Of a stretch of DNA of 64,000 nt, positions 1 through 13,179 are shown piece by piece. A program made the position numbers and the translations under genes. The notes below the pieces were generated by a model that did no database searches, was not told where the DNA came from, and saw only the letters and a list, made by a program, of their open reading frames with translations. Origin of the DNA: an uncultured Verrucomicrobiota bacterium (GTDB lineage Bacteria > Verrucomicrobiota > Verrucomicrobiia > Limisphaerales > UBA9464); the NCBI GenBank assembly GCA_903907995.1, contig CAIVQH010000046.1, forward strand, positions 148,396-212,395, read 5' to 3'. Each line of letters starts with the position of its first letter. Positions within the stretch are counted from its first letter, which is position 1.

Positions 1-1915
1 GAACCTTCTGCGCGTCCACGCCCCGGTCGGTAAGGATGAGGATGGACTTGCCGTTGCGCACCGCCGACTCCGCCTGCTGGCAGACGGAAGCGAGGGCCGC
101 ATCCAAATCGGATACGCCCACGGCCGCGCTGAAGTGCGTGATGATCGTGGTCGACTGGAAGGCCGGATCGGGAATGCTTTTGAGCGCCGTCACCTCGTGG
201 TCGAAGAGGAACGGCGAGTCGAGCTTCACCTGCTTGGCGTGCTCGGGCGTTTCCTCGAACCACGATTTGCGGGCGCCCAGCGACGTGCCGAGCGACATGA
301 CGACCTTCTCGCGAATTGAGTCGATCGGCGGGTTCGTGACCTGTGCGAAGAGCTGCTTGAAATAGTCGTAGAGCAGCCGCGGGCGCTTCGAGAGCACGGC
401 AATCGGCGTGTCGTCGCCCATCGAGCCGACAGGCTCGGCGGCTTGCGTCGCCATGGGCTTGAGCAGGTCCTCGACCTGTTCCAGATCCCAACCGAACGTG
501 ATTTGCTGGAGCGTGAGGTCGAGCAGGTTGACCGGCTGATGCGTGGCCGCGAACTGCTTCGCGTGGGCCGCGAGCGGAAAGAGATTCTGCGCCACCCATT
601 CGCCGTAGGGCTGCTGCCCGGCAACAAAGCTCTTCACCGCGTCGTTGTCGAGCAGGGTGCCCTTCTCGGTGTCGATCGCGAGGATCTTGCCGGGTCCGAG
701 CCGGCCCTTGCTCACGACCTTCCGCTCGTCGAGCGCCACAATGCCCACCTCGGAACCCATGACCATGAGGCCGTCCTCGTACAGCTTGTAGCGCGCGGGC
801 CGCAAGCCGTTCCGGTCCAGCGTCGCGCCGATGATGCGGCCATCGGAAAAGACCACAGCAGCGGGGCCGTCCCACGGCTCGTTCAGGCAGGCGTGGAACT
901 GGTAGTAGCCGCGCAGCTTGGCGTCGATCTCGGTCGTGTTCTCCCAGGCCTCGGGCGCGAGCATGGTCACGCTGTGCAGAAGATGGCGGCCGGAGAGGTC
1001 GAGCGCTTCAAGTGCATTGTCGAGCGCGGCGGAATCGGAGCCGCCGGGCTGGATGATCGGCGTGAGCGTCTCGATGTCGTCACCCCAGACGGGCGAGGTG
1101 AGTTCCTTCTCGCGGGCGCGGGTCCAGTTCTTGTTGCCGAGCAGCGTGTTGATCTCGCCGTTGTGCGCGAGCATCCGGAACGGGTGCGCGAGATGCCACG
1201 TCGGGAACGTGTTCGTCGAGTAGCGCTGGTGGAAGATCGCCAGCGCGGAGATGAACAGCGGGTCCTTCAGGTCCGGATAGAACTTCGGCAGCTGGGGCGC
1301 GTTGAAGAGGCCCTTGTAAACGATGGTGCGCGCGCTGAAGGACGGGCAGTAGAAGCCCTCCACCTTGTCGGCCGAGGCGGCGCGTTCGGCGTGGTTGCGC
1401 GCGAGGAACAGCTTGCGCTCATACTCGTCGGAACTCCACGCGGGGTCCTTGCCGAGCAGGCACTGCATGATTTCCGGCATCGTGTTGCGCGCCTTGTCAC
1501 CGAGACAGCGCGGGTTGGTCGGCACGGGCCGCCACGCCAGAAAGTGGATGCCATACCGCGCACAGGCCTCCTCGACGAATTGGCGGCACTTGGCAATGAG
1601 GTACGGCTTGCCCGCCGGCGCGAAGACGAAGCCGACGGCGATGTCTTCTTTCTCCACGGCCTTCACGCCGAGCTTGTCCGCCTCGCGCTGGAAAAATTCC
1701 TTGGGCAGCTGGGTGAGCACGCCCGCGCCGTCGCCGGTCTTGGCGTCGGCGTCGAGGGCGCCCCGGTGCGCCAGCGAGCCGAGGGCCTCGAGGGCGTACT
1801 CGACAATGCGGTGCTCACGTCTGCCCGTCGTGTTCGCGATGAAGCCGACGCCGCAGGCGTCGTGCTCAAACTCGGGACGATAGAGCGAACCGGGAACAGA
1901 TGGGTACGAGCTCAT
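1..1915 (-). CDS. gltB: Glutamate synthase large subunit, second copy, N-terminal part (runs off the left edge)
   Basis: The large subunit of NADPH glutamate synthase (GOGAT) hydrolyses glutamine and transfers the ammonia to 2-oxoglutarate in the cytoplasm. About 637 residues are visible with no stop before the window edge. The start ATG at 1915 gives MSSYPSVPGSLYRPEFEHDA followed by Cys21-GVGF, the class II amidotransferase nucleophile that is normally exposed by cleaving a short propeptide. HRGALDADAKTGDGAG and the NGEINTL segment are further amidotransferase signatures, and the visible part ends in the central domain at LTDRGVDAQKV. The first 25 residues nearly match those of the other gltB at 3640-8229, but the bodies diverge clearly, so this is a paralogue and not an assembly duplicate. 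It lies downstream of gltD behind a terminator. The family call is secure; the C-terminal half cannot be seen. Confidence 0.95.
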   Translation of the reverse strand, partial: MSSYPSVPGSLYRPEFEHDACGVGFIANTTGRREHRIVEYALEALGSLAHRGALDADAKTGDGAGVLTQLPKEFFQREADKLGVKAVEKEDIAVGFVFAPAGKPYLIAKCRQFVEEACARYGIHFLAWRPVPTNPRCLGDKARNTMPEIMQCLLGKDPAWSSDEYERKLFLARNHAERAASADKVEGFYCPSFSARTIVYKGLFNAPQLPKFYPDLKDPLFISALAIFHQRYSTNTFPTWHLAHPFRMLAHNGEINTLLGNKNWTRAREKELTSPVWGDDIETLTPIIQPGGSDSAALDNALEALDLSGRHLLHSVTMLAPEAWENTTEIDAKLRGYYQFHACLNEPWDGPAAVVFSDGRIIGATLDRNGLRPARYKLYEDGLMVMGSEVGIVALDERKVVSKGRLGPGKILAIDTEKGTLLDNDAVKSFVAGQQPYGEWVAQNLFPLAAHAKQFAATHQPVNLLDLTLQQITFGWDLEQVEDLLKPMATQAAEPVGSMGDDTPIAVLSKRPRLLYDYFKQLFAQVTNPPIDSIREKVVMSLGTSLGARKSWFEETPEHAKQVKLDSPFLFDHEVTALKSIPDPAFQSTTIITHFSAAVGVSDLDAALASVCQQAESAVRNGKSILILTDRGVDAQKV

Positions 1916-2050
1916 GTTCGGTATTACAATGGCTGGGGATTGGGTTCACCGCCAGCCACGGACCAAAACGTAGGGGCCACGTTTCCGGCAACGCAAGGGA
2001 ATCTCGGGAACGGATCGGTTTGCGATGCCGGCCAAACGGAGGGCCGCCGG

Positions 2051-2083
2051 CAAAAAGAAAGCCCCGGCAGACTGCCGGGGCTC
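2051..2083 (-). terminator. Intrinsic terminator after gltD
   Basis: On the minus strand a 9-bp GC-rich stem (GCCCCGGCA pairing with TGCCGGGGC, 2061-2081) is followed by the T-rich run TTTCTTTTTG. It lies about 30 bases past the gltD stop and separates the gltB-gltD unit from the second gltB downstream. Confidence 0.85.
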
Positions 2084-2113
2084 TCGTGGAAAACTTTGCG
2101 CTTCAGCACGGCC

Positions 2114-3592
2114 TTACGGCAGCTCTGTCGTACCCATCAGGAAACGGTCGCACTCACGTGCCGCCCCACGGCCCTCGTTGAAGGCCCACACCACGAGGCT
2201 CTGGCCACGGCGGCAGTCACCGGCGGCGAAGACCTTCGGGATGCTGGTCAGGTACTTGCCGTGGTCGGCCTTCGCGTTGGAACGCGGGTCGCGCTCCACG
2301 CCGAGGGATTCGAGCAGCGGCTGTTCGGGCCCGAGGAAGCCCATGGCGAGCAGAACGAGCTGTGCCGGCACGAGCCGGTCGGTGCCGGGGACATCCACGG
2401 GGATGAACTGCCCCTTCTCGTTCTTCTCCCACTTGATCTCCACCAGGTGAACGCCGGAGACATTGCCCTGGTCGTCGCTGAAAAACTTCTTCGCCGTGGT
2501 GAGATAGACGCGCGGGTCCGCGCCGTATTTGGCGGCGGCCTCTTCCTGGCCATAGTCCATCTTGTAGGTCTTCGGCCACTCGGGCCACGGATTGTCCTTG
2601 GCGCGCGCTTCGGGCGGACGCGGCAGGATCTCGACCTGGATGAGGCTCTTGCAGCCGTGGCGCAGCGAGGTGCCGACGCAGTCGGTGCCCGTGTCGCCAC
2701 CGCCGATGATGATGACATCCTTGCCCTCGGCCGTGATCGGCGGCGTGGTCTGGTCGAGCAGCGCCTTGGTGTTTGAGTGGAGGAACTCCATGGCGAAATG
2801 GATGCCCTTGAAATTGCGGCCCTCAATGGGCAGATCGCGCGGCTTGGTCGCGCCGGTGCAAAGCACGACGGCGTCGAATTCCGCCATCAGCTCCGCCGAG
2901 GTGACATCCTTGCCGACCTCACAGTTGCAGCGGAAGGCAACGCCTTCGCGCTCCATCTGCTTGAGGCGGCGCTGCACGACCTTCTCCTTGTCGAGCTTCA
3001 TGTTGGGGATGCCGTACATGAGCAACCCGCCGGGACGGTCGGCGCGCTCGAAGACAGTGACCCAATGGCCCGCCTTGTTAAGCTGCGCGGCCGCGCTCAG
3101 ACCGGCCGGACCGGAACCGATGACCGCGACCTTCTTGCCGGTACGCTTCTTCGGCGGCTCCGGCTTGACCCAGCCCTGCTCCCAGCCGTGGTCAATGATC
3201 GTGCACTCGATGTTCTTGATCGTGACGGGCGGGGCGTTGATGCCGAGCACGCACGAGCCCTCGCACGGCGCGGGGCAGACCCGACCGGTGAACTCGGGGA
3301 AGTTGTTCGTCTTGTGGAGCCGGTCCAGCGCTTCGCGCCAGAGGCCGCGATAGAGGAGGTCGTTCCACTCGGGGATCAGGTTGTTGATCGGGCAGCCGCT
3401 CGCCATGCCGCTGACCAGCGTGCCGCTATGGCAGAACGGGATGCCGCAATCCATGCACCGCGCACCCTGCTGGCGGAGCTTGGCCTCGTCCATGTGCTCA
3501 TGGAACTCGTTCCAGTCGCGGATGCGGTTTTGTGCGCTGCGGTCGAGCGGCAGTTCGCGGACGAATTCTAGGAAGCCAGTGGGTTTGCCCAT
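2114..3592 (-). CDS. gltD: Glutamate synthase small subunit
   Basis: This 492-residue flavoprotein passes electrons from NADPH through FAD and Fe-S clusters to GltB. The N-terminal Fe-S region shows [13 protein letters not shown] and CPAPCEGSC. It is followed by the FAD-binding [18 protein letters not shown] segment near residue 155 and the NAD(P)H-binding GGGDTGTDC near residue 298. The C-terminal FAD segment [16 protein letters not shown] completes the amidotransferase-associated oxidoreductase fold, and the length is normal for GltD. It starts 47 bases after the stop of the gltB at 3640-8229, so the two are probably co-transcribed. An intrinsic terminator follows. Confidence 0.97.
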   Translation of the reverse strand: MGKPTGFLEFVRELPLDRSAQNRIRDWNEFHEHMDEAKLRQQGARCMDCGIPFCHSGTLVSGMASGCPINNLIPEWNDLLYRGLWREALDRLHKTNNFPEFTGRVCPAPCEGSCVLGINAPPVTIKNIECTIIDHGWEQGWVKPEPPKKRTGKKVAVIGSGPAGLSAAAQLNKAGHWVTVFERADRPGGLLMYGIPNMKLDKEKVVQRRLKQMEREGVAFRCNCEVGKDVTSAELMAEFDAVVLCTGATKPRDLPIEGRNFKGIHFAMEFLHSNTKALLDQTTPPITAEGKDVIIIGGGDTGTDCVGTSLRHGCKSLIQVEILPRPPEARAKDNPWPEWPKTYKMDYGQEEAAAKYGADPRVYLTTAKKFFSDDQGNVSGVHLVEIKWEKNEKGQFIPVDVPGTDRLVPAQLVLLAMGFLGPEQPLLESLGVERDPRSNAKADHGKYLTSIPKVFAAGDCRRGQSLVVWAFNEGRGAARECDRFLMGTTELP

Positions 3593-3639
3593 TTATCAGT
3601 CTCGTTCGGGGTCGGGATTGTCTGTTCAGCGCCCGGCGT

Positions 3640-8229
<4,590 letters not shown>

Positions 8230-8399
8230 TGTTCTAGGCGATCTGACCGCGCAGCCCGCCGCCGCGCGCAAGACAGGGAAGCGTAAAGGCCGCGTTTCCG
8301 GCAAGGCAACGGGTTTTTGGGCTCGGAGCGGAAAACCTTTAGATTTTGCCCTCCTGAACCTCGCAACGGGCCTCCGCGCACGAATTTCTCCGGCGATGG

Positions 8400-8430
8400 A
8401 AACAAAAAAGCCGCTGCGAGCAGCGGCTTG
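8400..8430 (-). terminator. Intrinsic terminator of the PEP-CTERM gene
   Basis: On the minus strand, stem GCCGCTG / CAGCGGC with a four-base loop (8410-8427) is followed by TTTTTTGTTT. It lies just after the stop of the PEP-CTERM gene at 8452 and 170 bases before the gltB start at 8229. Confidence 0.85.
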
Positions 8431-8451
8431 TTCAAAAGAGTGTCCGGCAGC

Positions 8452-9123
8452 TCAGGCCGCCTTGCGGGACCGGCGGTACCAGAGGCCGCCCACGGCCAAC
8501 CCCATGAAACCGGCGGCGGCGTAGGTCGAGGTTTCCGGCACACCCACGAAGAGCTGGGTATTGGCGATGTACAGTGGGTCAGCCCCTTCGATCGGAAAAG
8601 CGGTCGCTATCGAAAGCGTGTCTCCGTCGGCCTTGAGGAAACCGAAAAAAGTGGGGGCCGCCGCCACATCGGCAACCAAGGAGGTCCCATCGCTCAGATC
8701 GAACTGTATCTGTCCCGGCACCAATTTGCCATCTGCATCGGTAATCTCGAAGTAACCACCAATCGCCCGGACGTTGCCCGAGGTGATTGTGTAGTTGAGT
8801 GCAAAACCGTCTACGGCCGTGGAAAGGGTGTTGACAGAGCCAGCATCTTGAATGCCGACCACATCCGAGTTAGGAGGATTTGCGGTGGGGATGGTAGGCG
8901 CGTTGACCGTGTACGCGAAGGTCGATGAAATATCGTGGAAATCGAACGAGGGCGCAGAGGTGCCCGCGATGCCGCTGAAATTTTCCGCGTAATAACCATC
9001 GCCAATCACGCCCAAAAAGGCGGAGGAGTCCGTAAAAACCTGAGATTGGCCAAATGCCGCCAGCGGCAGCAGGGCGACTCCGGCGAAGGCGATACGAGCG
9101 CTGAAATTTTTCATGGTCATCAC
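8452..9123 (-). CDS. PEP-CTERM sorting domain protein, function unknown
   Basis: A 223-residue exported protein. It has a signal peptide (MKNFSARIAFAGVALLPLAAFGQ), a beta-rich body of about 165 residues without a recognisable enzyme motif, and a C-terminal sorting tail: VPETSTYAAAGFMGLAVGGL followed by WYRRSRKAA. This tail has the tripartite motif / hydrophobic helix / basic end of PEP-CTERM proteins, which an exosortase cleaves; the motif is PET and not the usual PEP. Translation may start at 9123 or at the ATG at 9114, which begins directly with the signal peptide. No exosortase gene is in the window. A strong terminator follows, so the gene is probably a single transcription unit. Confidence 0.85.
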   Translation of the reverse strand: MMTMKNFSARIAFAGVALLPLAAFGQSQVFTDSSAFLGVIGDGYYAENFSGIAGTSAPSFDFHDISSTFAYTVNAPTIPTANPPNSDVVGIQDAGSVNTLSTAVDGFALNYTITSGNVRAIGGYFEITDADGKLVPGQIQFDLSDGTSLVADVAAAPTFFGFLKADGDTLSIATAFPIEGADPLYIANTQLFVGVPETSTYAAAGFMGLAVGGLWYRRSRKAA

Positions 9124-9264
9124 GGTACTTCTAATTTGGTCGGACTCTCATCCTGTCGGACAGATGCGTCAATGAATTTAGGCCTGACCTGCCCTCATGG
9201 TGGATCAGGAGGTTTCCTAGTGCCAAAAATCGTCCGCTGTGATGTTTTGGCCTTACTTTAGGGC

Positions 9265-9290
9265 GAACCATTTCGGGCGGGGGAACGTTA
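9265..9290 (+). promoter_or_regulatory. Candidate ECF-type promoter upstream of the sigma factor gene
   Basis: GAACC (9265-9269) and CGTTA (9286-9290) are separated by 16 bases, 17 bases before the sigma factor start. This resembles the GAACC / CGT spacing of ECF-dependent promoters, which often autoregulate their own operon. A GGAAG ribosome site follows at 9298-9302. This is a by-eye match, not a tested promoter. Confidence 0.4.
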
Positions 9291-9306
9291 TACTCTCGGA
9301 AGATTC

Positions 9307-9906
9307 ATGATCTGGCCTCTTACGCTCACCGACGAGCAGGCGATGTGGCGGGTGCAGCAAACCGACGACCATGCCGCCTTTGCGCGCCTGGTCGAGCGGT
9401 GGGAAGCACCCATCCAGCGACTGTGCGCCCGCATGACCGGTGACCTGCACCGGGCGGAGGATCTTGCCCAGGAGGCCTTTGCGCGGGTTTTTGCCAAACG
9501 CCACGCCTACGAGCCGGGCGGCAAGTTCTCCACCTGGCTCTGGCGCATCGCCCTGAATCTCTGCCGCGACGAACTCCGCCGCCGGCAGCGACATCCGGAG
9601 CTGTCGCTGGAAACCGGCGGCGATACCGACGAGACGTCGCACCCGCATGAAATCTCCGACTCCACCCCCTCGCCCGCCGAAGCCGTGGAAGCGCTGGAAC
9701 AGGCGGAAATTGTCCGGCGGGCCCTGCTCCGGCTGCCGGAGCACTACCGTACCGTCGTCGTCCTGCGGCACTACGAGGGGCTGAAGTTCAATGAAATCGC
9801 CGAAGTGCTCGGCATTCCGGACGGGACGGTAAAGTCCCGCATGAGCGAGGGACTGGCCCGCCTCGCCTGCCTGTTGCGGGAATGCCGGACGCGCAATGAC
9901 CGATGA
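9307..9906 (+). CDS. ECF-type RNA polymerase sigma factor
   Basis: A 199-residue sigma-70 family factor of the extracytoplasmic-function group. Region 2 is seen from about residue 20 (FARLVERWEAPIQRLCARM, then AEDLAQEAFARVFAK and the FSTWLWRIALNLCRDELRR segment). After an acidic linker, region 4 runs from about residue 140 with LPEHYRTVVVLRHYEGLKFN and the recognition helix GIPDGTVKSRMSEGL. Length and domain order are typical. GGAAG precedes the ATG. The anti-sigma gene overlaps the 3' end by 11 bases, so the two are translationally coupled. It presumably controls an envelope or stress response; the regulon cannot be read from this window. Confidence 0.95.
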   Translation: MIWPLTLTDEQAMWRVQQTDDHAAFARLVERWEAPIQRLCARMTGDLHRAEDLAQEAFARVFAKRHAYEPGGKFSTWLWRIALNLCRDELRRRQRHPELSLETGGDTDETSHPHEISDSTPSPAEAVEALEQAEIVRRALLRLPEHYRTVVVLRHYEGLKFNEIAEVLGIPDGTVKSRMSEGLARLACLLRECRTRNDR

Positions 9907-10645
9907 CCATGAACCCGACTCCACAGGGCGCTCCCCCATCCCCCACCTTTTTCCGCTTATGAAACATCCCTCCGCTGAAGCCTGGATGAGCCACCTCTAC
10001 GGCGAATTGCCCTCGGCCGAGCATGCCGAATGCACGGCCCATCTGGCGACCTGCGCCGAGTGTCAGCAAATGGTGGCTTCCTGGCGGGCCACCATGGCCG
10101 ACCTCGACACCGACCAGGCGACGCTCGTGCTGCCCCCGCGGACCTCCCGTACGGGTGCCCGCTGGCAACCGGCACTGCGCTGGGCGCTCGCCGCCTCGGT
10201 GGCGCTGAGCGCAGGTTTTCTCGCCGGCCGGCTTTCCGGTCCGAACCGCGACGAAATCCGCAAGGAGGTCGCCGCCGCCCGGCAGCAGCTTTCCAACGAG
10301 CTGCGTGCCCGCTATCAGGCCGACCTGAAGACGCTGGCGGACACCACGCTGGCCAGCAGCACGGCCGAAACGAAGCGCTTCATCGAGGAATACACCCACC
10401 AGATCAACACCGTGCGCAATGACGAGCGCCGCGACTTCCTCAAGACCATGCAGACCTACGAGGATCGCCACGTGATGGATTACGCCGAGCTGCGCCTGGC
10501 GCTCGGCCAGCTGGCCCAGCGCACCGGGAACGGGTTTCGCCAGACGGAATCCCAGCTGAACCAGCTGGCCGGTTCCCTGCCCCCGGAATATCCCGGCAGC
10601 AAAGTCAATACTGACCGCCCGGCCTTCAACGAAAGGAACCCATGA
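9896..10645 (+). CDS. Zinc-finger anti-sigma factor, membrane-anchored
   Basis: A 249-residue protein coupled to the sigma factor gene by an 11-base overlap. Residues about 43-58 carry HAECTAHLATCAECQ, the His-x3-Cys-x2-Cys type site of zinc-containing anti-sigma domains. A single membrane segment (WALAASVALSAGFLAG) lies near residue 100, and a long helical C-terminal region (about 115-215) would sit on the outer side. The protein probably holds the sigma factor inactive until a signal releases it. The exact start is uncertain; a second in-frame ATG lies at 9959, just before the conserved part. The next gene overlaps by four bases (ATGA). Confidence 0.85.
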   Translation: MTDDHEPDSTGRSPIPHLFPLMKHPSAEAWMSHLYGELPSAEHAECTAHLATCAECQQMVASWRATMADLDTDQATLVLPPRTSRTGARWQPALRWALAASVALSAGFLAGRLSGPNRDEIRKEVAAARQQLSNELRARYQADLKTLADTTLASSTAETKRFIEEYTHQINTVRNDERRDFLKTMQTYEDRHVMDYAELRLALGQLAQRTGNGFRQTESQLNQLAGSLPPEYPGSKVNTDRPAFNERNP

Positions 10646-11661
10646 ACGCGCCCTTCATCCGCCGCGCCGCCATCCTGCTGGCTCTCGCCGTCATCGCCGC
10701 CCCGCTTTGCGCGGACAAACTGGCCCCACCGGCGGACGCTCCCGCACCGCCGGAAACGCTCAAGGCAGACCCGGCCGCGATCAGCGCCTCGGAAGTGGAG
10801 TCCGGCATCCGTACCAGTTTGGAACAGGTCAAGGCCGAAGCCGTCCGGGCGGCCCACGAGGCCCATGCCCGATGGGGCAGCCTGCGGGTCGGCTTCAACG
10901 GGGCCAGCACCACCCGCACCCTGGTCCTGCCGGCCGCCGACATTTCGGCGGAGCAGCTGGGGCAGGTTCGCGAGGAACTGGCGATCATGTTCCGCCTGCT
11001 GGCCAAGGCCGCCGATCCCGACAGCGGCAAGCGCGGCGGCTTCCGGATCAACTTGGGCGACATCGACTTCGGCCAGACGACGGATCTGGATGCCATGTAC
11101 CTGGACGGCTACGGGGCCGTGTTTCTGCTGGAGGTGGATTATCCGCTGGTCGAACCGGCGAAAGTCACTGAGAAGAAAGCGGATACGAAGCCCGACAAGG
11201 ACTCCGCCTGGGAAAAGGCCCGTCGCGAAATCAATGGCACCGACCACGACAGCGATCTGGACGACGGTGGCGACGACGCGCAATCCGAACCCGCCGGAGT
11301 CCCTTATGATGCCGAAAAAGTGGCCACCCTACGCAAGCGCCTCCTCGAGGTTTTCCGGCACGCCACGAACCTGAAGTCGGTGAAGCCCAACGAGGACATC
11401 GTCCTGCGTGTTTCGGGCCGCAGCGTACGCCCACCCCACATGGCCCAGCTGCCGGTTTACGTCACCAATCCCACCATGAGCAAACGCTACGGGGTCCACA
11501 CCATCGCCACCACCTCGCCGAGTGAGCCCATCCTCTCGACCCTCACGCTGCGGGCCAAAAAGTCCGTCGTGGACGCCTTTGCCGCCGACCACTTGAGCGA
11601 CGAGGAGTTTGCGAAGAAGGTCACCGTGAACCAGCGGGACGATTCCGGCCCCGCAAAGTGA
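10642..11661 (+). CDS. Exported protein of unknown function in the sigma / anti-sigma operon
   Basis: A 339-residue protein with an N-terminal signal peptide (RRAAILLALAVIAAPLCA, cleavage likely before DKLAPP). It has a predicted helical segment (about 55-75), an alpha/beta region around 80-175 and an acidic linker rich in Asp (about 200-220). The start overlaps the anti-sigma stop (ATGA), and GAAAGGA lies just upstream. I recognise no family. Its place as third gene of an ECF operon suggests an envelope protein that takes part in sensing or is the main output of the regulator; this is context only. Confidence 0.8.
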   Translation: MNAPFIRRAAILLALAVIAAPLCADKLAPPADAPAPPETLKADPAAISASEVESGIRTSLEQVKAEAVRAAHEAHARWGSLRVGFNGASTTRTLVLPAADISAEQLGQVREELAIMFRLLAKAADPDSGKRGGFRINLGDIDFGQTTDLDAMYLDGYGAVFLLEVDYPLVEPAKVTEKKADTKPDKDSAWEKARREINGTDHDSDLDDGGDDAQSEPAGVPYDAEKVATLRKRLLEVFRHATNLKSVKPNEDIVLRVSGRSVRPPHMAQLPVYVTNPTMSKRYGVHTIATTSPSEPILSTLTLRAKKSVVDAFAADHLSDEEFAKKVTVNQRDDSGPAK

Positions 11662-11850
11662 ACCGCGGGTGATGGCCCAGTTCAGGGGTGCATGCCCAAT
11701 CCGGGCAGGGATGACGCTCTGCGGCGTCCCCATCGCCGAGCGGAGCCTCAGGCGGCGGAACGAAAACCCAAATTATCCGCCTGGCATCGGGAGCGGAACG
11801 CGGCGGGTTTTTGTTTTGCGCCCCGACGGGGGCGTGCTTGGCTCTCAGCC

Positions 11851-12381
11851 ATGAAACTCTCCGAACTTCATGTCGGCATGGCGGTCATCCACCCCGCCTA
11901 CGGGTCCGGCGTGGTCAAGTCCATCACCGAACATGCCGCCGAAGTGCTTTTCATCGACGGCCGCAAGCCGGTGGAACCGGAATCCGGCGGCCTCATGCCG
12001 GCCGAACCGCAGGCCACCGTCACCGCCCTCAGCGTACCGCTCGCACAGTTCATCACGCAGACCGTCGAAGCCCTTGCCGACCGCCTCGGTCTGGAAAAAC
12101 CGGACGTCCACGTGAAGGAGCTCGCCCCGAAATGGCGGGGCGGCAAACTGGTGATCCACCCCCATGACCCGGCGCTCGCGACCAAGGAGATCGAGCTGGA
12201 GATCTTCTTCCACAAGATCGTGATGGTCCGGAACAACCTCCGGGTGCTGGAGCAGAAGATCAACGCCAGCGAGGCCCTCACCAGCGCGGAGAAATTCGAC
12301 TGGCAGCAATACCTCACCCGCAGCTACGGCTCGCTCACCACCTTCAACCTGCTCTTCAAGGAGAAGGAAGACCAGTTCTGA
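11851..12381 (+). CDS. Small conserved-looking protein of unknown function, CarD-like N-terminus
   Basis: A 176-residue cytoplasmic protein. The first 45 residues (VGMAVIHPAYGSGVVKSITE, then VLFIDGRKPVEPESGGLMPAEP) resemble the small beta-barrel of CarD/Tudor-like domains, which often bind RNA polymerase or nucleic acid. The remainder is mostly helical, with GGKLVIHPHDPALATKEIEL and a helix-rich C-terminus. The ATG at 11851 is chosen because coding-like sequence begins there; the upstream open frame is Arg-rich noise. The gene precedes rsmD with a hairpin repeat between. The CarD resemblance is weak, so no function is assigned. Confidence 0.75.
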   Translation: MKLSELHVGMAVIHPAYGSGVVKSITEHAAEVLFIDGRKPVEPESGGLMPAEPQATVTALSVPLAQFITQTVEALADRLGLEKPDVHVKELAPKWRGGKLVIHPHDPALATKEIELEIFFHKIVMVRNNLRVLEQKINASEALTSAEKFDWQQYLTRSYGSLTTFNLLFKEKEDQF

Positions 12382-12390
12382 GGCGGGACA

Positions 12391-12470
12391 GGTCTTATCC
12401 TGCTCATGCTCTTGCTCTTGCTCCCAGGACAAGAAAACTGACTGAAGGGAGTAAGAGCATGAGCAAGACC
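12391..12470. repeat. Word-repeat hairpin, TGCTC hexad type
   Basis: Two inverted arms (12391-12425 and 12447-12470) are built of degenerate hexads. The left arm reads CTGCTC ATGCTC TTGCTC TTGCTC; the right arm read on the minus strand gives TTGCTC ATGCTC TTACTC. The element fills the gap between the stop at 12381 and the rsmD start at 12485. It shares the hexad TTACTC with the hairpin at 13083-13160. Confidence 0.8.
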
Positions 12471-12484
12471 AGGAATTGCGAATT

Positions 12485-13090
12485 ATGCGAATCATTGGCG
12501 GACAGGCGGCAGGCCGGCTTGTGAAGGTCCCCGAAGGGCTGGGCGTCCGGCCCATGCCCGACAAGGTCAAGCTCGCGGTCTTCAACTCGCTGGGCGATTT
12601 CGTCGCCGGCGCGAGGGTGCTGGACCTGTTTTCCGGCACCGGTGCGCTGGGGCATGAATGCCTCAGCCGAGGGGGGGTGCTGCTCCACAGTGTCGAGAAA
12701 TCGGAGAAGCACGCGCGGTTCTACCGCCGCAACCTGGTGGCGGCCGGTTTGCCGGAGCACGCGGTGGAACTGCGGGTGAACGATGTTTTTAGCGCGGTGC
12801 CGGCACTGGCGACGGCGGGCCGGCAGTTTGACCTCGTGATCGCCGATCCGCCCTACGGCGAGAAAAACGTCGGCCGCCGTTCCACTTCGCTGGCCCAGCG
12901 GCTGCTGGACGAACCGAATCTGCCGCGCGTGCTCGCCCCCGGTGGCCTGTTCATCCTCGGCCATACCAAGCGCGACACCCTGGAAGTTCCGGCCTTCTGG
13001 AAGGAGCACCGGCAGCTCAAACATGGCGACACCGTGATCCGGTTTTTTAAGCCGGGGACCCCGACGACAGTGTCCGGATCCCCTTCTTAA
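12485..13090 (+). CDS. rsmD: 16S rRNA (guanine966-N2)-methyltransferase RsmD
   Basis: A 201-residue SAM-dependent methyltransferase that modifies G966 of 16S rRNA on the assembling small subunit. It starts MRIIGGQAAGRLVKVP, the typical RsmD opening, followed by RPMPDKVKLAVFNSL. Motif I is VLDLFSGTGALGHE near residue 45, and the catalytic (D)PPY motif is VIADPPYGEKN near residue 122. The ATG at 12485 has AGGA 10 bases upstream; a TTG nine bases earlier would repeat MRI and is too close to that site. The stop codon lies inside the left arm of the next hairpin repeat. Confidence 0.93.
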   Translation: MRIIGGQAAGRLVKVPEGLGVRPMPDKVKLAVFNSLGDFVAGARVLDLFSGTGALGHECLSRGGVLLHSVEKSEKHARFYRRNLVAAGLPEHAVELRVNDVFSAVPALATAGRQFDLVIADPPYGEKNVGRRSTSLAQRLLDEPNLPRVLAPGGLFILGHTKRDTLEVPAFWKEHRQLKHGDTVIRFFKPGTPTTVSGSPS

Positions 13091-13160
13091 TCTTACTCAT
13101 AATCCTAATCTTAATCACTTTGCCCTCGCGATTAAGATTATGAGTAAGATGAAGATGAAG
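13083..13160. repeat. Word-repeat hairpin, TNATC hexad type, copy 1
   Basis: The left arm (13087-13116) is five consecutive hexads: TTAATC TTACTC ATAATC CTAATC TTAATC. The right arm, read on the minus strand from 13159, is TTCATC TTCATC TTACTC ATAATC TTAATC. The arms pair well over about 30 bases with a short GC-rich spacer. The rsmD stop TAA (13088-13090) is part of the first hexad, and the right arm ends 20 bases before the stop of the convergent DUF362 gene. Confidence 0.85.
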
Positions 13161-13179
13161 AACCGGATACTCCCCGCCT

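Noticed and set aside
443..2776. Long plus-strand open frames opposite gltB and gltD
   Set aside because: They are antisense shadows of GC-rich genes; the translations are Arg/His/Val-rich without domain motifs, while the minus strand encodes clear GOGAT domains.
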